From assembly GCA_003561025.1 (NCBI GenBank), contig PWII01000017.1:1-27511 (forward strand): a stretch of DNA of 27,511 bases, given 5' to 3'. The DNA is from Candidatus Nealsoniibacteriota bacterium (lineage in GTDB: Bacteria > Patescibacteriota > Minisyncoccia > Minisyncoccales > PWPS01). Below, one piece after another: positions 1 through 9,600 of the stretch; the stretch's first letter is position 1, and each line of letters begins with the position of its first letter. The translations under genes and the position numbers were made by a program. A model generated the notes under the pieces. The model searched no databases. It saw nothing but the letters and a program-made list of their open reading frames with translations, and had not been told where the DNA came from.

Positions 1-7
1 ACCCCTC

Positions 8-184
8 GTCATTCTGAGGCGTAGCCGAAGAATCTTTCTGTAATGCCAAGGGATTCTTCAGTCGCTTTGCTCCTTCAGAATGACTGGATTTTTGGTGAGA
101 TTCCTCGACAAGCTCGGAATGACTCGTTTTTAAAAGGTTTCTCAACAAGCCTGTCCTGACCTTATCGAAGGGCTCGGAATAACA
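8..184. repeat. Cluster of dispersed palindromic repeats
   Basis: Positions 8-84 form a large imperfect hairpin. Its outer arms are 10-base perfect complements (8-17 with 75-84) and an inner pair is 8 bases (27-34 with 52-59). Two more half-units with the same GATTCC...CGGAATGAC-like core follow at about 97-124 and 138-184. The same family reappears inverted at 26970-27043. The core resembles short interspersed repeats common in intergenic DNA of many bacteria, including CPR genomes (recalled). It lies just downstream of the M23 peptidase gene, so it may also mark the end of that transcript. No coding potential was seen here. Confidence 0.7.
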
Positions 185-224
185 GAGAGAGAATTATCTC
201 TATACAAATCCTAAGCTCTGCAAT

Positions 225-1313
225 TTACGGTCTTGAGCCGACAGGATAACCCGCAAAAGGATTTCTGTGTCTAAGAGAAAGCACATCAAAATGTAGATGA
301 CACCCGGTTCTTCCTACCGTATATCCCGTATTTCCAACCGTTCCAACTTGCTGTCCTTGGGAGACTCGGTTTCCGGGACTTACCATTATTCTTTCCAAGT
401 GAGAATAGAGTATTACCACCGTTCCATGGTCAATCTTAATAAAGTTTCCGGCTGGCCATGTTCCTCTTCCCGTCTCTGTTACGACTCCGGAGGCAGAAGC
501 AACTACGGGATATCCGCACGGATTATAGATATCAACAGCATTATAGGGATGAACTCCTTGCGTAATCATTCCTCCGGGAACAGGGTTAATAAATGCTCCT
601 GTTGATGTAATAGATGGCGTGCGTGATGATTTTGGAGTAATCGGTGTAATTTTTGGTGGTGGGGGAGGCTCTCCTCCGGGAATAATAAGTCTATCTCCCG
701 GAATTATCTTCTTTTCATCTATATTATTAAAATCAATTATATCTTCCGCTTTTGCTTTGTGCATCTCTGCAATCTCTCCAATAGTGTCTCCTCTTTCTAC
801 ATAATACATCACTCCTGTCGTAGGTAGTATCAAGAGCTCATCACCCTCTTCTATTTTGCCACTCTTTAAGTTATTTGCCCATTTTATTGTATCTACGCTA
901 ATATCAAACTTTTTCGCCACGCTGTCCAGACTATCTCCTTTTTCTACTCTATAAGAAAATATGCTATCCCTTTCTTGAGATAATCCCATTGAGCCAAAAA
1001 CTCTCGTCTCCACAAGATATGGCGTAGAGCTTGCGAAGATATAGTCTCTGTCCATAAATACAACTTCTTCTCTGCTATAATCTATTCCATCTGCAAAGGA
1101 GAGAAACATACTATTAGAAGAATCATAACCCTCTCTTATCTCCTCCTCTACAGCTGCTTCACTTAAAGAAAAAAAGAAAAACGCTACAAAAAAATAAAAA
1201 ACAAAAAGAAGAAGGAGTCCACCTTCTTTCTGGGTTATCTTCTTATAATCAAACTTTTTAAAAAAGTCCTTTATCTTTTTTGTATAAATATATTTTCTAA
1301 GATAGAGATACAT
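225..1313 (-). CDS. LysM-domain M23 family metallopeptidase (peptidoglycan hydrolase)
   Basis: A 362-aa membrane-anchored wall hydrolase. A short basic N-terminus is followed by one hydrophobic segment at about residues 31-50, which is either a signal anchor or an uncleaved signal peptide. Two LysM peptidoglycan-binding modules follow (about 119-164 and 168-213), then a Pro5 hinge at 216-220. The C-terminal M23/lysostaphin-type domain spans about 240-355. Zinc and catalytic residues are visible: H255 and D261 (HPYNAVD), H305 (YSHL) and the HLHF pair H339/H341. M23 enzymes cut peptide cross-bridges in peptidoglycan; all ligands are present, so an active enzyme is likely. The gene is last in the minus-strand series but has a plausible promoter of its own at 1375-1402. 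An AGAAGGA stretch lies almost against the ATG. Confidence 0.93.
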   Translation of the reverse strand: MYLYLRKYIYTKKIKDFFKKFDYKKITQKEGGLLLLFVFYFFVAFFFFSLSEAAVEEEIREGYDSSNSMFLSFADGIDYSREEVVFMDRDYIFASSTPYLVETRVFGSMGLSQERDSIFSYRVEKGDSLDSVAKKFDISVDTIKWANNLKSGKIEEGDELLILPTTGVMYYVERGDTIGEIAEMHKAKAEDIIDFNNIDEKKIIPGDRLIIPGGEPPPPPKITPITPKSSRTPSITSTGAFINPVPGGMITQGVHPYNAVDIYNPCGYPVVASASGVVTETGRGTWPAGNFIKIDHGTVVILYSHLERIMVSPGNRVSQGQQVGTVGNTGYTVGRTGCHLHFDVLSLRHRNPFAGYPVGSRP

Positions 1314-1374
1314 TCCTTCTATCTAGTTTAAAGATAGACAAACCTTTGCAAATCGCCCTAGAATACTAGTATAA

Positions 1375-1402
1375 ATAATACTAAAAAAGAGCAAAAAGTC
1401 AA
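1375..1402 (-). promoter_or_regulatory. Predicted sigma70-type promoter for the M23 peptidase gene
   Basis: On the minus strand a TTGACT -35 box (1397-1402) and a TATTAT -10 box (1375-1380) are separated by 16 bases. The expected start near 1368 leaves a leader of about 55 bases before the ATG at 1313. The -35 box touches the end of the upstream zinc-finger gene, which stops at 1407. Confidence 0.5.
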
Positions 1403-1406
1403 TAAA

Positions 1407-1760
1407 TTAGCTACATTTTTTGCAAGTTCTCGTTTCGGGAATAATGGAAAGCTTTTTATAAGATATCTCTCCGTTGCACTTTTCACAATTCCCATAACTG
1501 CCGTCTTCTATTCTTTTTAAAGCGTCATCTATATTTTTTAACTTTACCTCTAGCGCCTCCTCTATCTTAATAAGAGATGAATATTCTTCTACTTCATCCG
1601 CCTTCTCTTCCATGCTGCTTCCTTCAACATTTGGAAAGACGGTGTCCCAATCGCCCTCGGGCAGAGTGTCTTTTTTGGCAAACTTTTTCAAGTTTTCTTC
1701 TAGCGACTTCTTGTTTTCTTCCAGCTTTCTTTTTAATGTCTCTTTATCTTTTTTGTTCAT
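1407..1760 (-). CDS. DksA/TraR-type C4 zinc-finger protein
   Basis: A 117-aa protein with a Lys/Glu-rich helical N-terminal part and a C-terminal four-cysteine finger (C92, C95, C113, C116; CEKC...CKKC), as in the DksA/TraR family. DksA proteins insert a coiled coil into the RNA polymerase secondary channel and change promoter response to ppGpp. Here the acidic DxxDxA tip motif of true DksA is not evident, so the exact role is uncertain; small CPR members of this family are usually annotated only by the finger. The gene starts 2 bases after the stop of the 335-aa membrane protein, which suggests co-transcription and perhaps translational coupling. A general regulator at the end of a structural operon is possible but unproven. 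Confidence 0.8.
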   Translation of the reverse strand: MNKKDKETLKRKLEENKKSLEENLKKFAKKDTLPEGDWDTVFPNVEGSSMEEKADEVEEYSSLIKIEEALEVKLKNIDDALKRIEDGSYGNCEKCNGEISYKKLSIIPETRTCKKCS

Positions 1761-1762
1761 TT

Positions 1763-2770
1763 TTATAATTCGTAATGACGATCAATAATTGTTTTTATAG
1801 TCTCCATGGTTGTAGCAAAGACAAGGCGGTCTCTTAATATAGAGTAATAGACTCCCATATTTCCTGTCCCTTCTCTATACCTTATCTCATCTGCAAAATT
1901 TCTATCCCCCGAATAATAGTCAATAGCCTCAAGCGATTCTCTCGTCACAGGAATTTCGGCTCCTAAGAAGGACAGGAAGTCCGAAAAATCTTCTTCTATC
2001 GTCTCTTCCCAAGGCTTTAAGATATTCCACTCTACTTTTTCTCTCTCTTCTTCATTAAATTCAGTAATAAATCCTATCCCGTTTGGCGTTTCAACCGTAT
2101 AAACGAGAAGTGTAAAATTTTTATTATTTAATCCTATAGCGTCAAAGAAATTCTCCGGAGGAGTCACATCAATCGCGGAAAAAAAGTCTTCTAAATTAGA
2201 TATACGAACATTTCTTTCGTCTTTCTGGTCTTCAACAATAAGTCTAACAATCTCTCCGCCTCTCTCTTCTCTCATAATCTCTCTTAAGTACATCTTATAT
2301 TCTTCATCCATTGTTACGGCAAGTCTCTTTACCGCATCTCTTTCCGGATAAAGCTTAACGATTGGATAATTTGCAACAGGAATATTGACATCAGCACGAA
2401 TAATTTGAGGGTCTATCGGCTCCAACTGAGATACAAAAAGAGTTCTATAAACAAGTGTAAAGGAGAGAGATACAAAAAAGACCAATCCGAGAGTTATAAA
2501 TATTCGCACCCAGAGCTTGGATTCTTCCGTCGGCTTTGGAGGCGTTGCCGGCAACTCTTCACCTATAGGAGGTGCCTGCTTTACATTTTTTTCTTCTTGT
2601 TGATTTTGCTCAATTGTCTTATCTAATATCTCGGTGGCCGTCATCCCTCTCTCTTTAGCCATATTAAAGGAAGACCCTTTTGACGGATTTTGTTTTATAA
2701 TAGCTTCCAATATCTGCTCATCGCTCATTCCTTGCTTTCTCGCTCTTTTTATTGAATCGGCAATTTTCAT
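1763..2770 (-). CDS. Membrane protein with duplicated 28-residue N-terminal motif and large extracytoplasmic domain
   Basis: A 335-aa protein of no family I can name with confidence. Residues 1-58 hold two tandem copies of a 28-residue motif (S6/S34, G14/G42 and QN27-28/QN55-56 align), ending in IxKQN or IEQN. A Pro/Glu-rich linker (about 60-85) and one transmembrane segment (about 86-112) follow, then an outside domain of about 220 residues. The far C-terminus (about 285-330; Gly-Val-Tyr-Tyr, then a strand and an Ile-Ile-Asp-Arg helix) resembles C-terminal domains of other CPR envelope proteins by recall only. Basic residues before the span suggest the motif pair is cytoplasmic. The neighbouring 202-aa gene has the same N-terminal pair, so the two are paralogous at that end. 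Likely the same operon as the coiled-coil genes. Confidence 0.75.
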   Translation of the reverse strand: MKIADSIKRARKQGMSDEQILEAIIKQNPSKGSSFNMAKERGMTATEILDKTIEQNQQEEKNVKQAPPIGEELPATPPKPTEESKLWVRIFITLGLVFFVSLSFTLVYRTLFVSQLEPIDPQIIRADVNIPVANYPIVKLYPERDAVKRLAVTMDEEYKMYLREIMREERGGEIVRLIVEDQKDERNVRISNLEDFFSAIDVTPPENFFDAIGLNNKNFTLLVYTVETPNGIGFITEFNEEEREKVEWNILKPWEETIEEDFSDFLSFLGAEIPVTRESLEAIDYYSGDRNFADEIRYREGTGNMGVYYSILRDRLVFATTMETIKTIIDRHYEL

Positions 2771-2782
2771 CTAAATATCTAA

Positions 2783-2812
2783 ATTATAATAGTCTGGTAA
2801 GAAAAAAGACAA
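2783..2812 (-). promoter_or_regulatory. Possible internal promoter before the 335-aa membrane protein gene
   Basis: On the minus strand, TTGTCT (2807-2812), an 18-base spacer and a perfect TATAAT (2783-2788). It overlaps the 3' end of the 202-aa gene. Transcription would begin only about 5 bases before the ATG at 2770, giving a nearly leaderless message. The region is A/T-rich, so a chance match is possible. Confidence 0.35.
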
Positions 2813-3392
2813 ATAATCCCAATATGATGACACCCCCTACAATAATGATGATTATCAGTTTTTTGGAGGGACCCTCACCTTGACCCCCTTCCATCTCTTG
2901 TTCTCCCCTCATCGCTTGCTCTCTCTCCGCTCTATTTTCGGTTGTTGTAGGAGAAAATGCAAAAGTATCACCGCCTCCCACATCTTCACCTCTCTCTTTT
3001 GCTTCTATTCTTTTTAAGAAATTTTTTCTGTCATCTTCTTCTTTTGCTTTAGCTTCTTTGGTAAGCAAAACTCTTCCCGGCTTTGTTGTTACTCCTCCCT
3101 TTTGTGTTGCGGTAGAATCTTTTTCTCCGCTATCTTCTCCTAGAGAAAAGTCGACTTCTTGCCGAGGGGCAGAGGGAGGCGAATCAGGCACTGTATCACT
3201 TTTTGAAGTCTCTTCTTTGCTTGTGTTCTGTTTTATGATTTCATCCAATATCTGCGTAGGGGCTGCCCCTCTCTCTTCGGCTTTTTTAAAAAATAGCTCT
3301 TTATCCGGGTTCTGTTTTCTAATCTCGCTAAGTATCAACGAGTCATCTACTCCCTGACTTCTCGCTTTTTTTATTGAATTTACAACTTTCAT
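2784..3392 (-). CDS. C-terminally anchored membrane protein with duplicated 28-residue N-terminal motif
   Basis: A 202-aa protein of unknown family. Residues 1-56 carry the same tandem 28-residue motif as the next gene (SIKKARSQG..., then KKAEERG...ILDEIIKQN). A long, probably disordered, charged and Ser/Thr/Pro-rich stretch (about 57-175) contains a VDFSLGED segment at 80-87. The protein ends in one hydrophobic span (about 179-199, Ile/Val/Gly/Phe) with only a short tail, so it is tail-anchored with its bulk presumably in the cytoplasm. The gene sits 13 bases after the 1072-aa coiled-coil gene and 13 bases before the 335-aa gene. The DFSL segment resembles the D-F-S-F repeats at the end of the coiled-coil neighbour. 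Role unknown; an adaptor between membrane and coiled-coil scaffold is an inference. Confidence 0.75.
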   Translation of the reverse strand: MKVVNSIKKARSQGVDDSLILSEIRKQNPDKELFFKKAEERGAAPTQILDEIIKQNTSKEETSKSDTVPDSPPSAPRQEVDFSLGEDSGEKDSTATQKGGVTTKPGRVLLTKEAKAKEEDDRKNFLKRIEAKERGEDVGGGDTFAFSPTTTENRAEREQAMRGEQEMEGGQGEGPSKKLIIIIIVGGVIILGLFVFFLTRLL

Positions 3393-3405
3393 ATTTTTTT
3401 ATTTT

Positions 3406-6400
3406 TTAGAAGCTAAAATCAAGGTCTGTTAGATTGTTGTCCTTTTTCTCTTCTTCTTTTACTTCTTCTCCGGCCTGCTCTGTGGGAGGAGAAGATGGAG
3501 GTGGTGATGAAGGGGATGGTGGAGGAGGAGGTGATGGTGGAGAAGTGTCTTCTTTCTTATCTTCACCATCATCAAAAGAAAAGTCTAAGTCAGCTAAGCC
3601 CTCCTTTTTTTCTCCGGCTTGCTCTGTGGGAGGAGGTGGTGGTGGAGGAGAGGGAGGTGAGGTATCTTCTTTTTCATCCTTGTTGTCATCAAAAGAAAAG
3701 TCTAAGTCAGATAAGCCCTCCTTTTTTTCTCCGGCCTGCTCTGTGGGAGGAGAAGATGGAGGGGGCGATGAGGGTGGAGGTGGTTCTTCTCTTTTCTCTT
3801 TTTTCTCCTCTTCTCTCTTTTGCGAAGAAGATGGCGTTGTTTCTTCTCTTTTCTCTTTTTTCTCTCTTATGGGGGGTCTGTATGCTCTCTTTTTTACCTC
3901 CTCATCTTCCATATCTCTTCTTCCTTCTTCTTTTTCTATAGCAAAGTTAATCTCATCCAATTCTTTTATTATGCCTTCCTCTCTTTCTACAATGAGATCT
4001 ATCTCTTTTTCCTGCTTTTCTATATCCTTTAATCTCTCCTCTGTTTCCCATCTTTCTCCTTCTAAAGATCTTCTTTCAGACTCAATATCCCATCTCTTCT
4101 TTTCTATTTTTCTCTTTTCTTGTGGATCTTCAACAAACTGCTCCTCGTCCTCTATCTTTCTCTCTTTTTCCTTAATTTCTGCTTCCTTTGATTTTATGTC
4201 ATTAAGAGTTGCTTCCTCTTTTTCTCTCTTGTCAGCTAAAAAGTCTCTCTTTCCTTCTATTCTATTTCTTATACCCTGAACCCTGTCAAGCTCTTCTTCT
4301 TTCTGTTTTTTCCTCTGTCTAAGGCCAATTGTTTTTCTCTTTCTCTTTAACTCTAATCCTCTCTTCTCCAGTCTTTCCTGTTCATTTAAAATTTGCTGGA
4401 AGTGAAGTTCTGTATTTTCTAATTTTTCTCTCGCCTTATCTATTCTTTGCTGAATCTCCCATCTCTCTTCTTCAATACTTCTTCTCTTTTCTTCTATCTT
4501 CCAGTGTTCTTTTCCAATCTCCCTTCTTTCTTCATCACTTTGAGCAGCTTCCTTCTTTTTTTCTATCTCTTTTTCCATCTCTTCAGTCTCATTTTCCCGA
4601 ACCATCACAACATCCAGCTTTTCCTGAATGTGATTTTCCTTTTCTTTTATCTTTGCCCTTTTTGCTCCAAGTTCCTTTTTCTCTTTTTCCAAAAATATCT
4701 TCTTTAGCTCTATATCGTCTTTTTCTTCATCTATCAGCATCTTCTCTTCTCTTCTTCGCAAGCTCTCTTCTTTGCTTCTAATTTCATCTTCTTTATTCGC
4801 AAGATGATGGTATCTAACCTCTATCTCTTTTTTCTTTCTTCTCGGCTTATCAAGCTTTTTCTTAATATCAATTGTCTTTTCCTCCAGCTCCTTTATCTCT
4901 TCTTCTAGCGCCCATCTCCTCTTTTCTATCTCTTCTTTTTCTTCGGGAAGAAAAGCTATCTTTTCTCTTCCTTCTATATTTTTCTTTCTCTCTCGTGCCT
5001 CTTTTTCTCTTCTCTTTTCCACATCAAGCTCTTTCTCTATCTCCGCCTCTTCTCTCTCCCATCTAACTATCTCTATTTCCAGAGCTTTTTTTTGCTTTAG
5101 TATCCCAAATAACTTCTCTCTAAGCTTATCCTTGAAGAGGGAAATCTTTTTTAGTTGAGTCTTCCTCAAAATTCTGGTTCTTTCAATCTTCTCCTCTGTT
5201 TTCTTTGTCTCTTCTTCTTTATCTTTTCTTATCTCTTTCTTTTTCTCTGTCTCTTTTTCTTCTATCTTCTTCTCTTTTTCTCTTCTCTCTTTCAATCTCT
5301 CCTCCTCTTTTCTTTTCTCGATAACATTCCTCTCTTTTTTTTCAACCTCCTTTTCTCTTCTCTCTATATCATCTATCTTTGCCGTAAGCTCTTCTATCTC
5401 TTTTTCTATCGGCCATCTCTCTTTTTCTGCCATTCTTCTCTCTTCTTCAATACTCCAACTCTTCTCTATCAACTCTTTCTCTTTGTCGGTGTTTTTCGCA
5501 ACTTCTTTCTCTTTTTCTATATTAGCCGCTCTCTCTTCTATCTCTTCTTCTTTTTTAACTACTACGGATAAATTATCAGAAAGTTGTGATTTTTGCGCAA
5601 TTAAATTTTCTTTTTCAGCGACAAGAGACTCTTTTTCAGCGATAATTGATTCCTCTAAATCATCTTTGGCTACAGACGGAATATCATCAGCAGTCTCTTT
5701 CTCTTTGAGATGGCCTTCTTCTTGCTCTTCTTCTTTTTTTAACTCTTCTTCTTGCTCTTCTTCTTTTATATCTTCATCTTTTCCATTAAACACCTCTTCA
5801 TCCAATAACTCGTCCTCTTCTTCACTTACATCATCTATCTCTACTCTTAGTCTTTCTATCTTTTTCTTCTCTTGTTCTATCTTTTCTTCCAATTCTTTTA
5901 CCTCTTCCTCTAATTCCCATCTCTTCTTTTCAATCTCTTTTCTCTTATCTCCTATCTCCCATCTCTTCTTTTTTAATTCTCTCTCTTCTTCTGTCTTTAA
6001 ATCTTCATTCTCTTTTTCTTCCAGCTCTCTCTCTTCCTCCTCTATATCTCTCTCTTTAATAGCGATATCGCTCAACTCTTCTTGTTTTTTTATCTTTTCA
6101 TTATCCAAAAATTTTCTGCTCTCTATAGATAGGGCAATCTCATTTTTTTTGTTTTCAAGCTCATTATAGCGAAGCTCTTCTTCTTTTTCTTTTTTCTCTT
6201 TTTTAAAGCCTTCTATTTCTCTCTCTTTTTCTTCTAAAGATTTTTCCAGCTCTTCTTTTTCCTCTCTTAAAGGATCTGCTTTTCCTTTTATCTTCTCTTT
6301 TTCTTCCTCCCACATCCATAATTCTCTTTCAGCCTCTTTTTTGTTATCTTCTGCAATCCACCTCTTTTTCCCTATCTCCTTTTGCTCTTCGCTACTTGCC

Positions 6401-6624
6401 TCTCTTATCTCTCTTTCTAGTATATCTATCTCTTCTTCCAGCTTTCCCTTTTTTTCATAAAGCAACTCTATGCTCTCTTTTATATGGTTCTCTTTTGCTA
6501 CTATTCTAATTATTTCAATGTCTATATTTTCGAGCTTTCTTTCAAGCCCCTCTTTTTCTCTTCCACTCCTTGCAATTTTTTCAGCTAGCTCTTCAATAAT
6601 ATTTTTATTGTTGGTTTTTACCAT
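3406..6624 (-). CDS. Giant coiled-coil protein with Trp-pair repeats and triplicated C-terminal DLDFSF motif
   Basis: A 1072-aa protein, almost entirely Lys/Glu/Arg-rich predicted coiled coil from about residue 10 to 915. There is no transmembrane segment or signal peptide and no Walker A motif was found, so it is not an SMC/Rad50 ATPase. Tryptophans fall in pairs exactly 14 residues apart: 89/103, 222/236, 390/404, 708/722 and 845/859, with a half-degenerate copy at 571. Each sits in a KKRW-x-hydrophobic-EEERR...ERW context after a likely helix break (SSEE, SDEE or DPQE). Spacing between copies is about 133-181 residues, and exactly 137 for 571-708-845. Residues 915-1072 are low-complexity Pro/Ser/Glu with three repeats of TEQAGE...L-x-DLDFSF (971-978, 1010-1017, 1065-1072), the last forming the C-terminus. 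Likely an intracellular scaffold; function unknown. Confidence 0.8.
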   Translation of the reverse strand: MVKTNNKNIIEELAEKIARSGREKEGLERKLENIDIEIIRIVAKENHIKESIELLYEKKGKLEEEIDILEREIREASSEEQKEIGKKRWIAEDNKKEAERELWMWEEEKEKIKGKADPLREEKEELEKSLEEKEREIEGFKKEKKEKEEELRYNELENKKNEIALSIESRKFLDNEKIKKQEELSDIAIKERDIEEEERELEEKENEDLKTEEERELKKKRWEIGDKRKEIEKKRWELEEEVKELEEKIEQEKKKIERLRVEIDDVSEEEDELLDEEVFNGKDEDIKEEEQEEELKKEEEQEEGHLKEKETADDIPSVAKDDLEESIIAEKESLVAEKENLIAQKSQLSDNLSVVVKKEEEIEERAANIEKEKEVAKNTDKEKELIEKSWSIEEERRMAEKERWPIEKEIEELTAKIDDIERREKEVEKKERNVIEKRKEEERLKERREKEKKIEEKETEKKKEIRKDKEEETKKTEEKIERTRILRKTQLKKISLFKDKLREKLFGILKQKKALEIEIVRWEREEAEIEKELDVEKRREKEARERKKNIEGREKIAFLPEEKEEIEKRRWALEEEIKELEEKTIDIKKKLDKPRRKKKEIEVRYHHLANKEDEIRSKEESLRRREEKMLIDEEKDDIELKKIFLEKEKKELGAKRAKIKEKENHIQEKLDVVMVRENETEEMEKEIEKKKEAAQSDEERREIGKEHWKIEEKRRSIEEERWEIQQRIDKAREKLENTELHFQQILNEQERLEKRGLELKRKRKTIGLRQRKKQKEEELDRVQGIRNRIEGKRDFLADKREKEEATLNDIKSKEAEIKEKERKIEDEEQFVEDPQEKRKIEKKRWDIESERRSLEGERWETEERLKDIEKQEKEIDLIVEREEGIIKELDEINFAIEKEEGRRDMEDEEVKKRAYRPPIREKKEKREETTPSSSQKREEEKKEKREEPPPPSSPPPSSPPTEQAGEKKEGLSDLDFSFDDNKDEKEDTSPPSPPPPPPPTEQAGEKKEGLADLDFSFDDGEDKKEDTSPPSPPPPPSPSSPPPSSPPTEQAGEEVKEEEKKDNNLTDLDFSF

Positions 6625-6672
6625 CTTTTTTATTCTATTTTCATTTTACAAATAATGCAAATGTTTTCTATT

Positions 6673-9600
6673 TTATTCTTTTACCGCCATCGCTCCTATC
6701 TTTTTTTGCGCATTATCAATCTTCGCTTCTATCTCTTCTATTTCTCGCTCTTTTTCTTTTAATACCTCCTGCACTTCCCACTTCTTTTCCTCAATTACCC
6801 TTCTCTCTTCTTCTATATCCCACCTCTCTTTTTCTTTTCTCTTTCTTTTTTCAGGATCATCTTCTCTTCTATCTTTTACTTTTTCAAGCCGTGCAACAAT
6901 CTCCTTTTCTTCTTTAAGAATATCTTTTAAGTTGTTGTTTATTCTTCTTTTTTCTTTTTCTAATCCCTCCAATGTCTCTCTTGATTCACGGAAAAGGAAT
7001 GCTGTTTTCTGTTTTCTGTTTTTTATAGCTAACTCTTCTATCTCTCTCTTTAATCTCTTTTTTTGCTCTCTCTCTTCTTGCTCTTCTTTTTTTAGGGCTT
7101 CTATCTCTTCATCTATGTTCCATTTTTTACTCTCAAGCATCCTTCTCTCTTCTTCTATATCCCATCTCTTCTTTTTTATTTTCATTCTTTTTGTAAAGCT
7201 CTTTTCTTTTGCTGCCTCTTCTTCTATCTCCTTTTTTAAACTATCCAGTTCGCTCTCCCTAAAGCCAATCATCTTCTTCTTTTCTTCAAGAAGCAAGACT
7301 CTCTTTTTGATTGTTTTTTCTTTTTTATCAAAAGAGATCATCTTATGCTTCTTTTTAATTAAAGCTTTTGCTAATCTTAGCTTTTCTTTTTCTGCAAGAT
7401 GGACCTCTTTCTCTTTTCTAAACTCTTCCAATTCCTTAAAAAGATCTTCTATCTCCTTTTTTACTTCATCTCTATAAAGAGAGTTTTCTTTCTCTCTTTT
7501 TAAGATGGGTGCTAGCTCTTTCTTTAAATAAAGAATAATCTTTTCTTGCTCCCTTCTTTCTTCTTCAGCCCCTTCTTTTTCTCTATCCACTATCTTTTTT
7601 GCACTATCTTCTTTTATTGAAAGTTTTCTCTCTTCATAGATATTTTCTCTTTCCCTTAAGGCAGTCGCTTTTCTTTCTGCCTTTTTAATCTTTTCTTCAA
7701 TCTCTTCTTTTTCCGCAATATTTTCTTTTTCTCGCTGTTTAACTATCTTTTTTTCTTTCTTTAATTTATCTCTCTTTTTTTGTAATTTTTCCTTTTTTCG
7801 AACAAGTAAATTCTCTTTTTCCTCTAGTTTTCTCTTTTTTGCCTCTATCTTAATCCTCTCTTCTTTCTTTTTTAGCTCTCTTACGTCAAAAGAAACATCT
7901 CTTATCTCTTTTCTTAGTTCTACAATCGCTTTTTCTATATCCCATCTTCTCTCTTCTTCTCTTCTTCTCTCTTCTTTTATATTCCAAAACAGCTCCATTA
8001 ATCCTTCTTTTTCATCGCTCCCCGCAGTCTTCATCTTTTCTTCCGCACTTCTTTCTCTCTCTTCTGTCTGCGACTCTTTTTTGGAAACATCTTCAAGTTC
8101 TTTTTGAAGTGATTTTTCTCTATTTTTTAAAGAAGACAAGTTATGTAAAAGATTTTCTTTTTCTTCTCTTATCTTTCGGAAGTTTTTGACCGCCACTACT
8201 CCAAAAGGCTTACTTCCTTTTTCAAGAAGCACTTTATTATAATCTTCTCCTAATTCTTTTGAGAGGCCCTCTATTTCTCTCTTTATATTCTCTTCTTTTT
8301 GAAGAATTCCTAAAATTTTATCTTTTCTCTCTTTTGCCTCCTTTGCTTTTTCTTCAATCTTCCAAATGCTTTTTCTGCACTTCCTCTTTTTATCTTCATA
8401 AATCCATCTCTTCTTTTTTAACTCTTCTTCTTTTAGGGGATTGTCTTCTACTTTTTCTTTAGAAAGAATACTGTCTATCTTTTCTTGCAGCTCTCTCTCT
8501 TTCTTTTTTATAAGTTCAATCTTATCTCTGAAGATATCTTCTTTTTCTTCCAAGGATATCTTTTCCGCAACAAGAGTGGGCTTTTCTTGTGAAATAAAGT
8601 CGCTAAATTCACTCTCTCTTTCTCTCTTTTTTTCTCTAATTCTTCTCTTTTCTTCTTCTTGCTCTCTTCTCTTTTTTTCTTCTTCTCTCTTCTTTTTTTC
8701 TTCTTCTTCTTGCCTCTCTCTCTTCTCTTTTGCTCTTCTCTTTTCTTCTTCTTGCTTTCTTAAAATCTCCGCTCTTAGGAGCTCCTCTTTTTGCTTTTCT
8801 TTCTCTATCTTTCTCTTCTCTTCTTCTTCTCTCTTTTTGATTGCACTCTTTTCTCTCTCTATCTCTTTTTTTCTCCTATTTACCCATTTTTCCTTTCTCG
8901 TTATCTCCTCCCGCAAATCTTTTAACTCTTCTTCTATCTTATTGATACTGCTATAAGTCTCTGTCTCTTTTTGCTTAATATCATCTAGTTTTTCTTTTCT
9001 CTCTCTCATATCTTCCTCCCACTCTCTTCTCTCTTCTTCTGCATGTCTTCTTCGTTCTTCAAGTTGCCATCTCTCTTTTTCTATTACCTTCTTTTCAGAA
9101 AGACTCGTTGCTCTCTTCTTTCTTTCTTCTATATCTCTTTCTCTTTCTTCAATAATTTTCCCAATCCTCTCCAATGTATTTATCTTCTCTTTTAATCTAT
9201 CAACCTGAGAAGATATATGTTTTGATGCGTCTAAATAAAATGTCTTTTCTCTGTTTAATATATCTATTTCCGTTTGCAATTCTGCACAATTAATGCGAAG
9301 CAAAACAACATTTTCTTCCTCTTTTAGTGTCTCTATTCTCTCTTTTTGTATCTTTTCTTCTTGTTGCGTGGCGATATAGTCAAGAGAGCACTCTCTCTCT
9401 TCTTCTTTTGCAAGAGATATCTTTTCTTCCCACGCCCAACGCTCTTTCTCTATCTTTTTTCTCTCCTCTTCAAGGCTCCATCTCTTTTCTTCCAGCTCTC
9501 TTCTTTTTTCCGGATTTTTTGTCTCTCTTTGAATCTTTTGAATATTAATCTCTTTCTCCTCAATGCTTTCTTCTCTTTTTGTAGCATCATTTCTATTCTC

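Noticed and set aside
297..804. Plus-strand frames opposite the M23 peptidase gene
   Set aside because: The minus-strand gene has intact LysM and M23 motifs throughout, so these frames are shadows.
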